DNA of 64,000 nt from Pedobacter sp. KBW06 (GCF_003852525.1 NZ_QAJL01000003.1:1278134-1342133); one strand, 5' to 3'. Shown: positions 34,810 to 44,599, numbered from the stretch's first letter. Made by a program: numbers and translations. The notes: a model not told the origin generated them from the sequence alone.

Positions 34810-35325
34810 ATGCAGGATTTTACAAATGAAACGTTAGATATAGACGCGCTTCCGAAATACGAAGAAGTAGCATTAAATGCATTAAGCAGGAAATACTGGA
34901 AGGTAGTATTATTAAATATATCCATTTTCCTGTTCATCCTCGCTGCGGCAATAGCCACAATTTTACTCCTGGTAGAAGAATTAAGACCTTATTTATACCT
35001 GTTTACCGGGATCTACCTCCTTTTCAGCATCCTTTTAATTACGCTTTACCGGGCCAGTATTAAAAGAATCGGCTATGCCATCAGAGAAAAAGACCTGATT
35101 TATAAAAGCGGAATCATTTCGATATCTACTTCTATCATCCCCTTTACGAGAATACAACACATTACTTTAAATGAAGGGATTTTCTCCAGGATGTTTCAGC
35201 TGGGCGCGCTCCATGTATTTACTGCCGGAGGCATTTCGGGAAGCATCACTATTCCCGGACTGGACATTAATCTGGCAAAAACCATCAAAGAGGAACTGAA
35301 CAGACAACTGGCTAAAGTCGATTAA
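34810..35325 (+). CDS. bacterial PH-domain membrane protein (YdbS-like)
   Basis: A 171-residue protein with two closely spaced membrane helices (about 37-57 and 64-82) and one bacterial PH domain (bPH2, about 85-165; YKSGIISISTSIIPFTRIQH). It resembles B. subtilis YdbS, which with YdbT was linked to resistance against some antimicrobial peptides. It ends one base before the larger PH-domain gene, so the two are surely one operon, as in ydbS-ydbT. Confidence 0.85.
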   Translation: MQDFTNETLDIDALPKYEEVALNALSRKYWKVVLLNISIFLFILAAAIATILLLVEELRPYLYLFTGIYLLFSILLITLYRASIKRIGYAIREKDLIYKSGIISISTSIIPFTRIQHITLNEGIFSRMFQLGALHVFTAGGISGSITIPGLDINLAKTIKEELNRQLAKVD

Positions 35326-35326
35326 G

Positions 35327-36832
35327 ATGGGAACTGATTTTTCTGAACCTAAAAGACAGTCGGCCGCCGGTGTAGCCGTAATGTTTGCTGATCACCTTCA
35401 GCGCAGTATTCGGGTATTGGTGTTTCCTATCATCCTGGTCCTGGTCCGCGCCAAAGGCATGAATCATTGGTACCTGATTGCCGGGTTCCTGGTCTTCCTT
35501 TTCATTCTGATCATCTATTCTTACCTCAGCTACCTCAGGTTCAGTTTTTTTCTGGATGAAGAAAAACAGGAATTTGTAATTCAAAAAGGCGTATTGAGCA
35601 AGGAACACATCAGCATCAGACTGGATAAGATCCAGCAGGTCAACATCAACCAGTCGCTCATTCAAAGAATCATAGGCGTCTATAGTCTCGATATTGACAC
35701 TGCGGGCAGCGATAAAAAAGAAGCAAGCATCAAAGCAATTGACCACCATACTGCCACGATATTAAGAGAAAGACTTTTAAACAGAGACACTCCCGGTACA
35801 ACAACAGAAAAATCAACAGACGGGCAGGGGCCAAACCCTGAGCCTCTTCTAAAACTGAGCACCACTACCCTCCTTAAAGTGGGCTTAACTTCTAACTACG
35901 GTGCAAGCGTAGCCCTTCTCATGGGTTTTATCTTCGCCATTATGGAGATGCTAAAAAACTATACAGAAGCTTTTCAGCTGGAAGAAAATCCAATAAAAGC
36001 ACTTTCTACAGAAGGACTAAACCTGATTTCCATAGGGGTACTTCTTTTCTTTGCCCTGCTCATCATTCTCGGAACAAATATTTTACGGAATTTCATTAAA
36101 TATTTCGACTTTGAAGTCATCAAAAAGAAAGCAGTACTGGCCATCACATCCGGACTTTTTGAAAAGAAACATACCTTATTGAAACCAGCCAGGGTACAGA
36201 TCAGCAGCTATAGCCAGAATTACTTCCAGAAAAAACTGGACCTGATGAACATGAAGTTCAAACAGGCTTCTTTTGATTCTGCTGATGAGGACGACAAAGA
36301 CAATAAAAAACACGACATTGAGATTCCGGGATGTGATGAAAACGAGAGAGATGAACTGTTAAAGATGATCTTTGAATGTATTCCCCCAAAAAACAGCACT
36401 TTTATTCCAAACTACCGCTTCCTTTTTTTAACAATAATGCTCAAGGTGGTTATTCCGATTTCTTTCTTTCTCCTTATCGGATCGGTACTGGTTCATCTGC
36501 GTCCTTATTTCTGGTGGATCATCCCCTACACCATTCTGGTGGTCATAATGCTGTATTTTGAATTTGCACATCACCGTTTATACCTGTCTGAAAACTTTAT
36601 CATCAAAAAAAGCGGAATATGGGATGTAGAACATCAAATAATGGAACCGCATAAAATCCAGGGGATCACAACCAAACAATACTTCTGGCATAAAAAGGCC
36701 AACATTGGACATTTGGTATTACATACCGCTGCGGGAACGATTCATTTTAAATATGGGAATTATGCCGAGATTCACCGTATGGCGAACTATTGGTTGTATT
36801 ATATAGAATCAGGGAAAAAAGATTGGATGTAA
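35327..36832 (+). CDS. triple PH-domain membrane protein (YdbT-like)
   Basis: A 501-residue membrane protein with three bPH2 domains. Each follows a membrane hairpin: about 70-140 (FVIQKGVLSKEHISIRLDKI), about 255-345 (AITSGLFEKKHTLLKPARVQ) and about 415-490 (FIIKKSGIWDVEHQIMEPHK). Several helix pairs anchor it in the inner membrane. An acidic/Lys insert lies in the second domain (DEDDKDNKKHD). The ydbS-ydbT-type pair is widely conserved, but its molecular function is not well established. Confidence 0.88.
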   Translation: MGTDFSEPKRQSAAGVAVMFADHLQRSIRVLVFPIILVLVRAKGMNHWYLIAGFLVFLFILIIYSYLSYLRFSFFLDEEKQEFVIQKGVLSKEHISIRLDKIQQVNINQSLIQRIIGVYSLDIDTAGSDKKEASIKAIDHHTATILRERLLNRDTPGTTTEKSTDGQGPNPEPLLKLSTTTLLKVGLTSNYGASVALLMGFIFAIMEMLKNYTEAFQLEENPIKALSTEGLNLISIGVLLFFALLIILGTNILRNFIKYFDFEVIKKKAVLAITSGLFEKKHTLLKPARVQISSYSQNYFQKKLDLMNMKFKQASFDSADEDDKDNKKHDIEIPGCDENERDELLKMIFECIPPKNSTFIPNYRFLFLTIMLKVVIPISFFLLIGSVLVHLRPYFWWIIPYTILVVIMLYFEFAHHRLYLSENFIIKKSGIWDVEHQIMEPHKIQGITTKQYFWHKKANIGHLVLHTAAGTIHFKYGNYAEIHRMANYWLYYIESGKKDWM

Positions 36833-36856
36833 CTCCAATAAAAGCCATAGTTTTCT

Positions 36857-36864
36857 TATTTTTG
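36857..36864 (+). promoter_or_regulatory. -7 promoter element of pcrA
   Basis: TATTTTTG matches TAnnTTTG. The transcript would have a leader of about 80 bases. It holds two mutually exclusive hairpins, GTGCGA/TCGCAC (36864-36894) and ATGTGC/GCACAT (36880-36896). Confidence 0.45.
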
Positions 36865-36952
36865 TGCGAATGTAGTTTCATGTGCCCCTCGCACATCGAT
36901 ATCAGCTACTTGGTTTAAACAATACCTTTAAAAAGCAGAACAGGATAGTATT

Positions 36953-39262
36953 TTGGATTATTTAGCAGGATTAAACCCCCAACAACGCGCAGCAGTAGAA
37001 AATACCCAGGGACCCGTAATGATTGTCGCAGGTGCCGGCTCCGGAAAAACACGTGTAATTACTTACCGGGTAGCACACCTGATTGAAAAAGGGGTCGATG
37101 CCTTTAACATTCTGGTACTTACCTTTACCAATAAGGCCTCAAAAGATATGCGTGAGCGTATCTCGAAAGTGATTGGTGCGGAAGCCAAAAATATATGGAT
37201 GGGTACCTTTCACTCGGTATTCTCCAAGATATTAAGAGTGGAAGCAGAAAAGATCGGATACCCTTCCAACTTCACTATCTACGATACGGACGACAGTAAA
37301 AGCCTGATCAGGGCAATATTAAGGGAATTGCAGCTGGACGACAAATTGTACAATGCAAATTTTGTCTACAACAGGATCTCTTCCGCAAAAAACAACCTGG
37401 TTTCCCATACAGAATACATGGAGAATGCAGAAATTCAGGCGGAGGACATCAGCAATAAACGCCCTTTAATCGGTGTGATTTATGAGACCTATACCAAACG
37501 CTGTTTTAAAGCGGGAGCGATGGATTTCGATGATTTGCTGTTTAAAACAAATGTCTTGTTAAAGAACCATCCCGATGTACTGAACAAATACCAGCAGAAA
37601 TTCAAATACCTGATGGTTGATGAGTACCAGGATACAAACTTTTCCCAATATACAATTGTAAAGAAACTGGCAGCAGCTTACCAAAACATCTGTGTAGTAG
37701 GTGATGACGCGCAAAGTATCTATGCCTTCAGGGGAGCGAACATTCAGAATATCCTTAATTTTGAACGCGATTACCCCGATTTAAAAGTCTATAAATTAGA
37801 GCAGAATTACCGCTCTACCCAAAATATTGTAGAAGTTGCCAATAGCATTATCGCCAACAATAAGAACCAATTGGAAAAGAATGTTTTTTCCGATAATGAA
37901 TCCGGCGACCGCATTAAGGTACAACGTGCTTTTACAGATAATGAAGAAGGTAAAATTGTTGCTGAAGCGATTGTCCAGGAACGCAGTTCCAAAGGATATA
38001 ACTACAATGATTTCGCAATCTTATACCGTACCAATGCGCAATCCAGAGCAATGGAGGAGGCTTTAAGAAAGCTAAATGTACCTTATAAAATCTACGGAGG
38101 ACTCTCCTTCTATCAGCGTAAGGAAATCAAGGATTTAATCGCCTATTTCCGTTTAACTTTCAACCCTGCGGACGAAGAAGCGATAAAAAGGGTAATTAAT
38201 TATCCCAAAAGAGGACTTGGAGATACGACAGTAGAAAAAATTCTGGTTGCAGCAGACCAACACGACATCACGATGTGGCAGGTGATCTGTGATCCTCAGC
38301 AATATATTGCAGGAAGGATCGCCAATCAGCTGAACGACTTTGCCGTAATGATTCAAAGCTTCGCTGCCGAAGCGAAAAAACTGGATGCTTACGAAACCGC
38401 TTTATATATTGCTCAGCATTCGGGAATATTAAAGGAACTACATTCTGATACTACGGATGAAGGTCGTGGCAGACATGAAAATATCCAGGAATTGTTAAAC
38501 GGTATCAAGGAATTTGGTGAGCGTGAGGACATTGAAGACCGTAGCCTGGCTGTATTTATGCAGGATATTGCGCTATTGACGAATGACGATAAAGGAGACG
38601 ATAAAAATAAAGATACGGTCTCTTTAATGACGATCCACTCTTCCAAAGGTCTGGAATTTAAAAATGTATTTGTAGTAGGTTTAGAGGAAAACCTTTTCCC
38701 TTCTCAAATGTCTTTAAACTCCAGAACAGATCTGGAGGAGGAACGCAGGCTCTTCTATGTGGCGGTAACACGTGCAGAAAAGAAACTGACCCTGACTTAT
38801 GCAACGTCCAGATACAGATGGGGAACGCTAACCAACTGTGAACCGAGTCGTTTTATCGATGAAATCAATGCACGCTACCTGGAGATTGAAGTGGCAAAGC
38901 CAGCTAAAAGCACTTTAAATGACGATAGCTTCTCTTCGGAAAGAAGAAGCTGGACGCAGCAAAGGGATACTTTCAGCAAGCCAAAACCGGCATCAGCAGC
39001 AAGTACAAGCGGAACATCCACGGCACCAAGACCAAAAACAACCTCGATGTTGCCAAAAGCTCACGTTCCTACTCCTGGCTTTACCCCTGATGCAGCAAAC
39101 CTGTTCCAAAATGGAATGGAAGTAGAACATGAAAAGTTTGGCTTCGGTAAAATTGTAAGTCTGGAGGGTACACTTCCGGATGTAAAAGCAACTGTATTTT
39201 TTCAAGGTCTGGGTAATAAGCAGTTATTATTAAAATTTGCTAAATTGCGAATTGTTAAATAA
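36953..39262 (+). CDS. pcrA: UvrD/PcrA-type superfamily 1 DNA helicase
   Basis: A 769-residue helicase. Walker A is VAGAGSGKTRVITYR (26-40), helicase motif II is VDEYQD, motif III is GDDAQSIYAFRGA, and motif VI lies in EERRLFYVAVTRAEKKL. It unwinds DNA in repair and in removing obstacles to replication. The start codon appears to be TTG: no ATG gives a family-like N-terminus, and MDYLAGLNPQQRAAVENTQG fits PcrA starts. The tail from about 665 is a low-complexity linker and a short Tudor-like/beta domain (HEKFGFGKIVSLEG), as in other PcrA proteins. Confidence 0.95.
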   Translation: MDYLAGLNPQQRAAVENTQGPVMIVAGAGSGKTRVITYRVAHLIEKGVDAFNILVLTFTNKASKDMRERISKVIGAEAKNIWMGTFHSVFSKILRVEAEKIGYPSNFTIYDTDDSKSLIRAILRELQLDDKLYNANFVYNRISSAKNNLVSHTEYMENAEIQAEDISNKRPLIGVIYETYTKRCFKAGAMDFDDLLFKTNVLLKNHPDVLNKYQQKFKYLMVDEYQDTNFSQYTIVKKLAAAYQNICVVGDDAQSIYAFRGANIQNILNFERDYPDLKVYKLEQNYRSTQNIVEVANSIIANNKNQLEKNVFSDNESGDRIKVQRAFTDNEEGKIVAEAIVQERSSKGYNYNDFAILYRTNAQSRAMEEALRKLNVPYKIYGGLSFYQRKEIKDLIAYFRLTFNPADEEAIKRVINYPKRGLGDTTVEKILVAADQHDITMWQVICDPQQYIAGRIANQLNDFAVMIQSFAAEAKKLDAYETALYIAQHSGILKELHSDTTDEGRGRHENIQELLNGIKEFGEREDIEDRSLAVFMQDIALLTNDDKGDDKNKDTVSLMTIHSSKGLEFKNVFVVGLEENLFPSQMSLNSRTDLEEERRLFYVAVTRAEKKLTLTYATSRYRWGTLTNCEPSRFIDEINARYLEIEVAKPAKSTLNDDSFSSERRSWTQQRDTFSKPKPASAASTSGTSTAPRPKTTSMLPKAHVPTPGFTPDAANLFQNGMEVEHEKFGFGKIVSLEGTLPDVKATVFFQGLGNKQLLLKFAKLRIVK

Positions 39263-39443
39263 AATATATCTTTACAGAATCTGCATGAGTTTGAACATAC
39301 CTAATCTAACTTTATTTCGTTATCTCCTGATACGACAAAGCTCTGGCAGAAAATAGCTTACTCAATAAGATTCAATATGCCCAAAAGGGCCGGCCGGACT
39401 AAAGACCCGGTCGAATATTAAAATAAAAAGTATAATTATACAG

Positions 39444-40130
39444 ATGAATTTCGATTATAATACCACAAGAAACGAGTTAATCCTCGCCGAATACGGCCGT
39501 AATGTACAGAACATGGTGAAGTACATTATTGAATTACCCGACCTTGAAGAACGTAATAAATATGCCCAGGCAGTAATAGACCTTATGGGGTTTTTAAATC
39601 CTCATTTGCGTGATGTAGCTGATTTTAAGCATAAATTATGGGATCATTTACACATCATCTCCGGTTATAAGATCGATGTAGACAGCCCATATCCAAAGCC
39701 TAGTCCCGAGGATGCTTTGGTAAAACCAGAACACATCGGTTACCCTCAGCAGAAGATCACCTACAAACACTATGGCAAAACCGTAGAAACAATGATCGAG
39801 AAAGCTAAAGCAGTAGAAGAGCCGGAACGCAGAGCTGCAATGGTGCAGGGAATTGCCAATTTCATGAAAATGGCTTACGTGACCTGGAACAAAGACAGCG
39901 TGGCTGATGAAACCATTCTAAAGAATTTGCGTGAACTATCTGGTGGACAACTGCAATTAGACGACAACATCAATCTAAACAAAGTTGAATTCAAACCTGT
40001 AGTGGCCAGACCAGCGAACAACAACAATAACCGCGGAAGGAACAACAATAACGGTAAAGGCAGACAAAACAACAATAACAACAGCAATAACCGTACTCAA
40101 CGCAACAACAATCCAAAACAAAGACACTAG
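39444..40130 (+). CDS. DUF4290 protein with Asn-rich tail
   Basis: A 228-residue cytoplasmic protein of the DUF4290 family, found in Bacteroidota and nearly always beside murA. The conserved domain is about 1-180 (NMVKYIIELPDLEERNKYAQ, then HKLWDHLHIISGYKIDV). The last 35 residues are almost only Asn, Arg and Gly, a disordered basic tail that may bind RNA or other acids. It is followed after 38 bases by murA. Its role is unknown; the linkage points to cell-wall precursor control, which is inference. Confidence 0.9.
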   Translation: MNFDYNTTRNELILAEYGRNVQNMVKYIIELPDLEERNKYAQAVIDLMGFLNPHLRDVADFKHKLWDHLHIISGYKIDVDSPYPKPSPEDALVKPEHIGYPQQKITYKHYGKTVETMIEKAKAVEEPERRAAMVQGIANFMKMAYVTWNKDSVADETILKNLRELSGGQLQLDDNINLNKVEFKPVVARPANNNNNRGRNNNNGKGRQNNNNNSNNRTQRNNNPKQRH

Positions 40131-40168
40131 ATTTTACCAATTTTTATACTATACAAGCTCAATACAAC

Positions 40169-41494
40169 ATGAACGCATTCGAAATAATTGGTGGAAAAAA
40201 GTTAAAGGGTGAAATCCAGCCTCAGGGCGCAAAGAATGAAGCCCTGCAAATTATCTCAGCCGTTTTATTAACTGACCAGAAAGTCACCATCAGCAATATC
40301 CCTGATATTAAAGATGTCAATAAACTAATCGAACTTTTAGGAGATTTAGGAGTAACAGTAGAACGCTTATCCAAAGACACTTATACTTTTGAAGCAAAAA
40401 ACATCAACCTGGAATTCTTCCAATCTGATGTATTTAAAGCCAAAGGAGGCAGCTTAAGAGGATCTATCATGATCGTTGGACCGCTTTTAGCCCGTTTTGG
40501 AAAGGCAGCTATCCCTAAACCGGGAGGCGATAAAATCGGCCGCAGAAGACTGGACACCCATTTCCTTGGTTTTGAAAAACTAGGCGCAAAATTTATCTAC
40601 GACGCTAAAAAAGAGTTCTTTAACGTAGACGCAACAAACTTACAGGGTGCTTATATATTAATGGATGAGGCTTCCGTAACCGGTACAGCCAATATCGTAA
40701 TGACTGCTGTAATGGCAAAAGGAATCACAACCATTTACAATGCTGCTTGTGAACCCTACCTGCAACAATTGTGTAAAATGCTGAACCGCATGGGTGCTAA
40801 AATCAGTGGAGTAGGTTCCAACCTGCTGACGATTGAAGGTGTTACCAAATTAGGCGGAACAGAACACCGCATGTTGCCTGATATGATTGAAATCGGATCC
40901 TTTATTGGCCTTGCAGCCATGACAGAATCGGAGATTACCATTAAAAACGTATGCTATTCTGAGCTTGGGATCATTCCTGAAGTATTCAGAAAGCTGGGTA
41001 TAAAATTCGAATTAAGAGGTGATGATATTTTCATTCCTTCTCAAAAACATTATGTAATTGAATCATTTATTGATGGTTCTATGCTTACCATTGCAGATTC
41101 ACCATGGCCTGGATTCACACCAGATTTATTGAGTATCGTACTGGTAGTTGCTACACAGGCTAAAGGTTCGGTATTGATTCATCAAAAAATGTTCGAAAGC
41201 CGCCTGTTCTTTGTCGACAAACTGATCGATATGGGTGCACAGATCATACTTTGCGATCCACACAGAGCGACTGTAAACGGAATCAACAAACAATATAAAT
41301 TAAGAGGAATCAGCATGACTTCCCCGGATATCCGTGCAGGTGTTTCCCTTCTGATCGCCGCATTATCTGCAGAAGGAACCTCAACAATTTTCAATATTGA
41401 GCAGATTGAACGTGGTTACCAGGATATCGATACACGTTTACGTGCTTTAGGTGCCCAGATTAAACGTGTCGATGCTTCAAGCCCAAGTCATTAG
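40169..41494 (+). CDS. murA: UDP-N-acetylglucosamine 1-carboxyvinyltransferase
   Basis: A 441-residue MurA that transfers enolpyruvate from PEP to UDP-GlcNAc, the first committed step of peptidoglycan synthesis. The PEP site contains Lys and Asn in PQGAKNEALQIISAVLL. The flexible loop reads PKPGGDKIGRRRLDTH, so residue 121, equal to the Cys115 of E. coli MurA that fosfomycin alkylates, is Asp. This exchange is known from fosfomycin-insensitive MurA of Chlamydia and Mycobacterium. The protein ends before a strong bidirectional terminator. Confidence 0.96.
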   Translation: MNAFEIIGGKKLKGEIQPQGAKNEALQIISAVLLTDQKVTISNIPDIKDVNKLIELLGDLGVTVERLSKDTYTFEAKNINLEFFQSDVFKAKGGSLRGSIMIVGPLLARFGKAAIPKPGGDKIGRRRLDTHFLGFEKLGAKFIYDAKKEFFNVDATNLQGAYILMDEASVTGTANIVMTAVMAKGITTIYNAACEPYLQQLCKMLNRMGAKISGVGSNLLTIEGVTKLGGTEHRMLPDMIEIGSFIGLAAMTESEITIKNVCYSELGIIPEVFRKLGIKFELRGDDIFIPSQKHYVIESFIDGSMLTIADSPWPGFTPDLLSIVLVVATQAKGSVLIHQKMFESRLFFVDKLIDMGAQIILCDPHRATVNGINKQYKLRGISMTSPDIRAGVSLLIAALSAEGTSTIFNIEQIERGYQDIDTRLRALGAQIKRVDASSPSH

Positions 41495-41517
41495 GCCCAT
41501 TCGAAAACACAGGATAT

Positions 41518-41553
41518 AAAAAAAGTCCCGGAAAATATTCCGGGACTTTTTTT
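41518..41553. terminator. bidirectional terminator between murA and cystathionine beta-synthase
   Basis: Perfect 16-bp arms (A7-GTCCCGGAA and TTCCGGGAC-T7) with a four-base loop. It serves both convergent genes. Confidence 0.9.
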
Positions 41554-41570
41554 ATGCTTCATCAATTCCC

Positions 41571-42932
41571 CTATCCGGAGATTGCATTGATGATGTCGTA
41601 TTGCGTAATAATTTCAATTTTACCTTGTTCATCTTCTACCAGTACCGCACTATTTTCTTTGTTAATCAGTGCAGAGATCTTATCAATCGAAGTATTCATA
41701 TCCACAAAAGGAAAAGTACTGGACATGATTTCCTGAACAGGAGCAGATTTTAAAGACGGGTTCTCCAGAAGCGCTTTAAGAATGTCACTTTCTGCAACCT
41801 TTCCTACCACCATCCCCTTCTGAGTTACCGGAATCTGAGATATGTTTAAAGTATTCATGTTATTGATCGCCTCAAGAATTGTCTTCTCACAGTCGATCGT
41901 AACGATGTCAGTTGCCTCTCTCTTTGCAAGAATAGCTCTTGCCGTAAGTTTTTCGTCTTTCAGGAAGCCGCGTTCTCTCAACCAGTCTTCATTATACATT
42001 TTGCCCATATAACGACTGCCATGGTCATGAAAGATTACAACCACTACATCCTCAGGCTTTAACTTATCCTTTAACTGAAGCAGTCCTGCAATGGCTGAGC
42101 CTGCAGAGTTTCCAACAAAGATCCCCTCCTTACGCGCAATGTCGCGGGTCATCAGTGCCGCATCCTTATCTGTTACTTTTTCGAACAGGTCAATGATGTC
42201 AAAATTCACATTCTTCGGCAGAAAATCTTCTCCGATACCTTCTGTAATATATGGGTAGATCTCATTCTTATCCAGAATTCCCGTCTCCTTATATTTTTTA
42301 AATACAGAACCATAAGTATCAATTCCCCAAACCTGAATGTTCGGATTTTTCTCTTTTAAGTATTTTCCGGTGCCGGAAATGGTACCACCTGTCCCAACGC
42401 CAACTACTAAATGTGTAATCTTTCCTTCCGTTTGTTCCCAGATTTCAGGACCTGTCTGCTCATAATGAGCCTGTGAGTTAGAAAGGTTGTCATATTGATT
42501 TGGCTTCCATGAGTTTGGAACCTCACGCTCCAAACGCGAAGAAACTGAATAATACGACCTAGGATCTTCCGGCTCTACGTTAGTAGGACATACGATCACT
42601 TCCGCACCAAAAGCACGCAAAGCATCTACCTTTTCCTTAGATTGTTTATCCGTAGTAGTGAAAATACATTTGTAGCCCTTAATGATCGCAGCCATAGCAA
42701 GACCCATCCCGGTATTTCCGGATGTTCCTTCGATGATTGTTCCACCAGGTTTAAGCTTACCGCTTTTCTCTGCATCTTCAATCATTTTGACTGCCATACG
42801 ATCTTTAATCGAGTTACCAGGATTGGTGGTCTCGATTTTAGCCAGCACTGTAGCCGGGATTTCTTTCGTAATGTTATTCAATTTTACCAGTGGCGTATTG
42901 CCAATGGTTTCCAAAATATTATTGTACCACAT
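41571..42932 (-). CDS. cystathionine beta-synthase (PLP domain plus CBS pair)
   Basis: A 453-residue enzyme. The PLP domain has the Schiff-base Lys in NSIKDRMAVKMIEDA and the phosphate loop EGTSGNTGMGLA. A C-terminal pair of CBS domains (about 335-453) is separated from it. It condenses serine or O-acetylserine with homocysteine, or makes cysteine; the CBS pair usually senses adenosyl compounds. The ATG at 42932 is preferred over the in-frame TTG at 42947. A -7 element at 42937-42944 would put transcription start almost on the ATG, so the mRNA may be nearly leaderless. Confidence 0.93.
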   Translation of the reverse strand: MWYNNILETIGNTPLVKLNNITKEIPATVLAKIETTNPGNSIKDRMAVKMIEDAEKSGKLKPGGTIIEGTSGNTGMGLAMAAIIKGYKCIFTTTDKQSKEKVDALRAFGAEVIVCPTNVEPEDPRSYYSVSSRLEREVPNSWKPNQYDNLSNSQAHYEQTGPEIWEQTEGKITHLVVGVGTGGTISGTGKYLKEKNPNIQVWGIDTYGSVFKKYKETGILDKNEIYPYITEGIGEDFLPKNVNFDIIDLFEKVTDKDAALMTRDIARKEGIFVGNSAGSAIAGLLQLKDKLKPEDVVVVIFHDHGSRYMGKMYNEDWLRERGFLKDEKLTARAILAKREATDIVTIDCEKTILEAINNMNTLNISQIPVTQKGMVVGKVAESDILKALLENPSLKSAPVQEIMSSTFPFVDMNTSIDKISALINKENSAVLVEDEQGKIEIITQYDIINAISG

Positions 42933-42936
42933 GATA

Positions 42937-42944
42937 CAAAAATA
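42937..42944 (-). promoter_or_regulatory. -7 promoter element of cystathionine beta-synthase
   Basis: TATTTTTG on the minus strand, an exact TAnnTTTG match, only four bases upstream of the ATG. Confidence 0.45.
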
Positions 42945-43069
42945 CAAATTGAGGCTTAGAATTCTATTTACAAATGATAATTCAATATTTAATTTTTTAA
43001 ATTAAAAATAAACAAAATAACATTTTATTCTACTAGTCCAATAGACTTATCTGCAATCTATTTTATAGG

Positions 43070-44176
43070 TCAGGAGGAAATATCCTGATTCAACTGGTAC
43101 AACTTCCCGGGCAGAGAAGTCAAAATCCCCTGCATTTCCAGGTTCAATAAATGCAAAGCAAGCTTACTTTTTGGAATTTCCAGACGCAGCTCCAGCTCAT
43201 CTATAGCAATTGCGCAACCTGTTAAAACCTGAAGAATCTGTTGCTCCTCCCTACTCAACTCAACCGGGAAATTTGATTTTACAGCCGGCTCCTCCGCTTT
43301 GCAATGTTCCCAGCCAAGGTAATAAGCAAGATCTCTCGCATGACTGATCAAGCCGGCCCTATTCGTCTTAATCAGGAAGTTACAACCTTCAGAGCTCTGG
43401 TCATTCACCCTTCCCGGAAAGGCAAAAACGTCCCGGTGATAAGAATTCGCTATATCTGCCGTAATGAGTGCCCCGCCTTTTGATGCAGCTTCCACCACAA
43501 TGGTCACATCTGATATTCCTGCAATGATCCGGTTTCTCTTTGGAAAATTCTCCTTGTCTGGATTTGTGAGTGATGGGAACTCGGTAAGTAAACCACCATT
43601 AAGAACCATCTTCTTCGCAATATGACTATGAGCCTGAGGATACATGCGATCTAATCCATGCGCTAAAACCCCTACCGTCGGAATTCCATTTTGGAGACTT
43701 TCCTGATGAGCAGTCACATCAATCCCATAAGCAAGCCCGCTTACGATCAGCACCTCATAACCTGCAAGTGTCTCCGCAAGTTGCTTACAGAGCAGCTTAC
43801 CATAGGCTGTGGCCTGACGGGTACCGACCACACTAATGATCCGGGGATGATTTAAATCTGCATTTCCCCTGTAGTACAATAAGACAGGGGCATCCGCACA
43901 GTTTTTTAGTCGGACTGGATAATTATCATCTGTTAGAAATAACACCTGAACCTGATATTTCTTAATGAATTCCAATTGAATTTTCGCTTTGACCATCGCC
44001 TCTTTCCCAAGAATCAATGTTGCAGTTTGTAACCCAATCCCTGGTACCTCCATTAATTCTTTCTTACTGGCACTAAAGATCGCTTCAGGACCAGGGAAAT
44101 GTGCCAATAGATTTTTAGCGGTAATGTGCCCTACATTTTTGATCATGGTAAGGGCGATTTTATGGATTAAGCTCAT
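43070..44176 (-). CDS. dprA: DNA-processing protein DprA
   Basis: A 368-residue DprA. An N-terminal helix-hairpin-helix-like part (LMEVPGIGLQTATLILGKE) precedes the Rossmann domain with VVGTRQATAYGKLL, VSGLAYGIDVTAH and FPKRNRIIAGISDVTIVVEA, and a C-terminal winged-helix DML1-like part. DprA loads RecA on incoming single-stranded DNA in natural transformation, so the organism may be competent. The gene stands alone between two non-coding stretches. Confidence 0.95.
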   Translation of the reverse strand: MSLIHKIALTMIKNVGHITAKNLLAHFPGPEAIFSASKKELMEVPGIGLQTATLILGKEAMVKAKIQLEFIKKYQVQVLFLTDDNYPVRLKNCADAPVLLYYRGNADLNHPRIISVVGTRQATAYGKLLCKQLAETLAGYEVLIVSGLAYGIDVTAHQESLQNGIPTVGVLAHGLDRMYPQAHSHIAKKMVLNGGLLTEFPSLTNPDKENFPKRNRIIAGISDVTIVVEAASKGGALITADIANSYHRDVFAFPGRVNDQSSEGCNFLIKTNRAGLISHARDLAYYLGWEHCKAEEPAVKSNFPVELSREEQQILQVLTGCAIAIDELELRLEIPKSKLALHLLNLEMQGILTSLPGKLYQLNQDISS

Positions 44177-44266
44177 TGGCTAACTTATAACTTATCGCTT
44201 GAATAATCACTATAGAAGAGAAATATCTTGCTGAAAAAGAAGCATTACCGCTCAAAGGCTGAAATC

Positions 44267-44295
44267 TTTTGGGCTGAAGAAGCCCAAAATTTTTC
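44267..44295 (+). terminator. orphan plus-strand terminator-like hairpin
   Basis: TTTTGGGCT and AGCCCAAAA (44267-44275 / 44281-44289) with a five-base loop, followed by a T-run. No plus-strand gene lies upstream nearby, so it may end an unannotated RNA or be fortuitous. Confidence 0.45.
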
Positions 44296-44599
44296 TATGC
44301 CTTTTCCCGGAACGCATCTTTTTCAGGAGAAATATTACTCTAAATAAAGTGTTAAGGGCGCTCTGCCTCAATAGCGATCGTTGTAATCAACAGAGAGGAG
44401 AAAGTAGGATAATGAGTTCCCACAGCCCAATGTTTCAGTTAATCGGAAGTAGAAAAAATTAGCATACCTGACTTCAACAACCGATAAATCCGGTTCATAG
44501 AGAAGAGGAGATTAAGGCATTAAAAATAACGTAGGCTTTTAATCCGGCCTGGAATGATTTTGAGCAGGATTCCTGTGATGATTGCATGCAGGATTTTAT

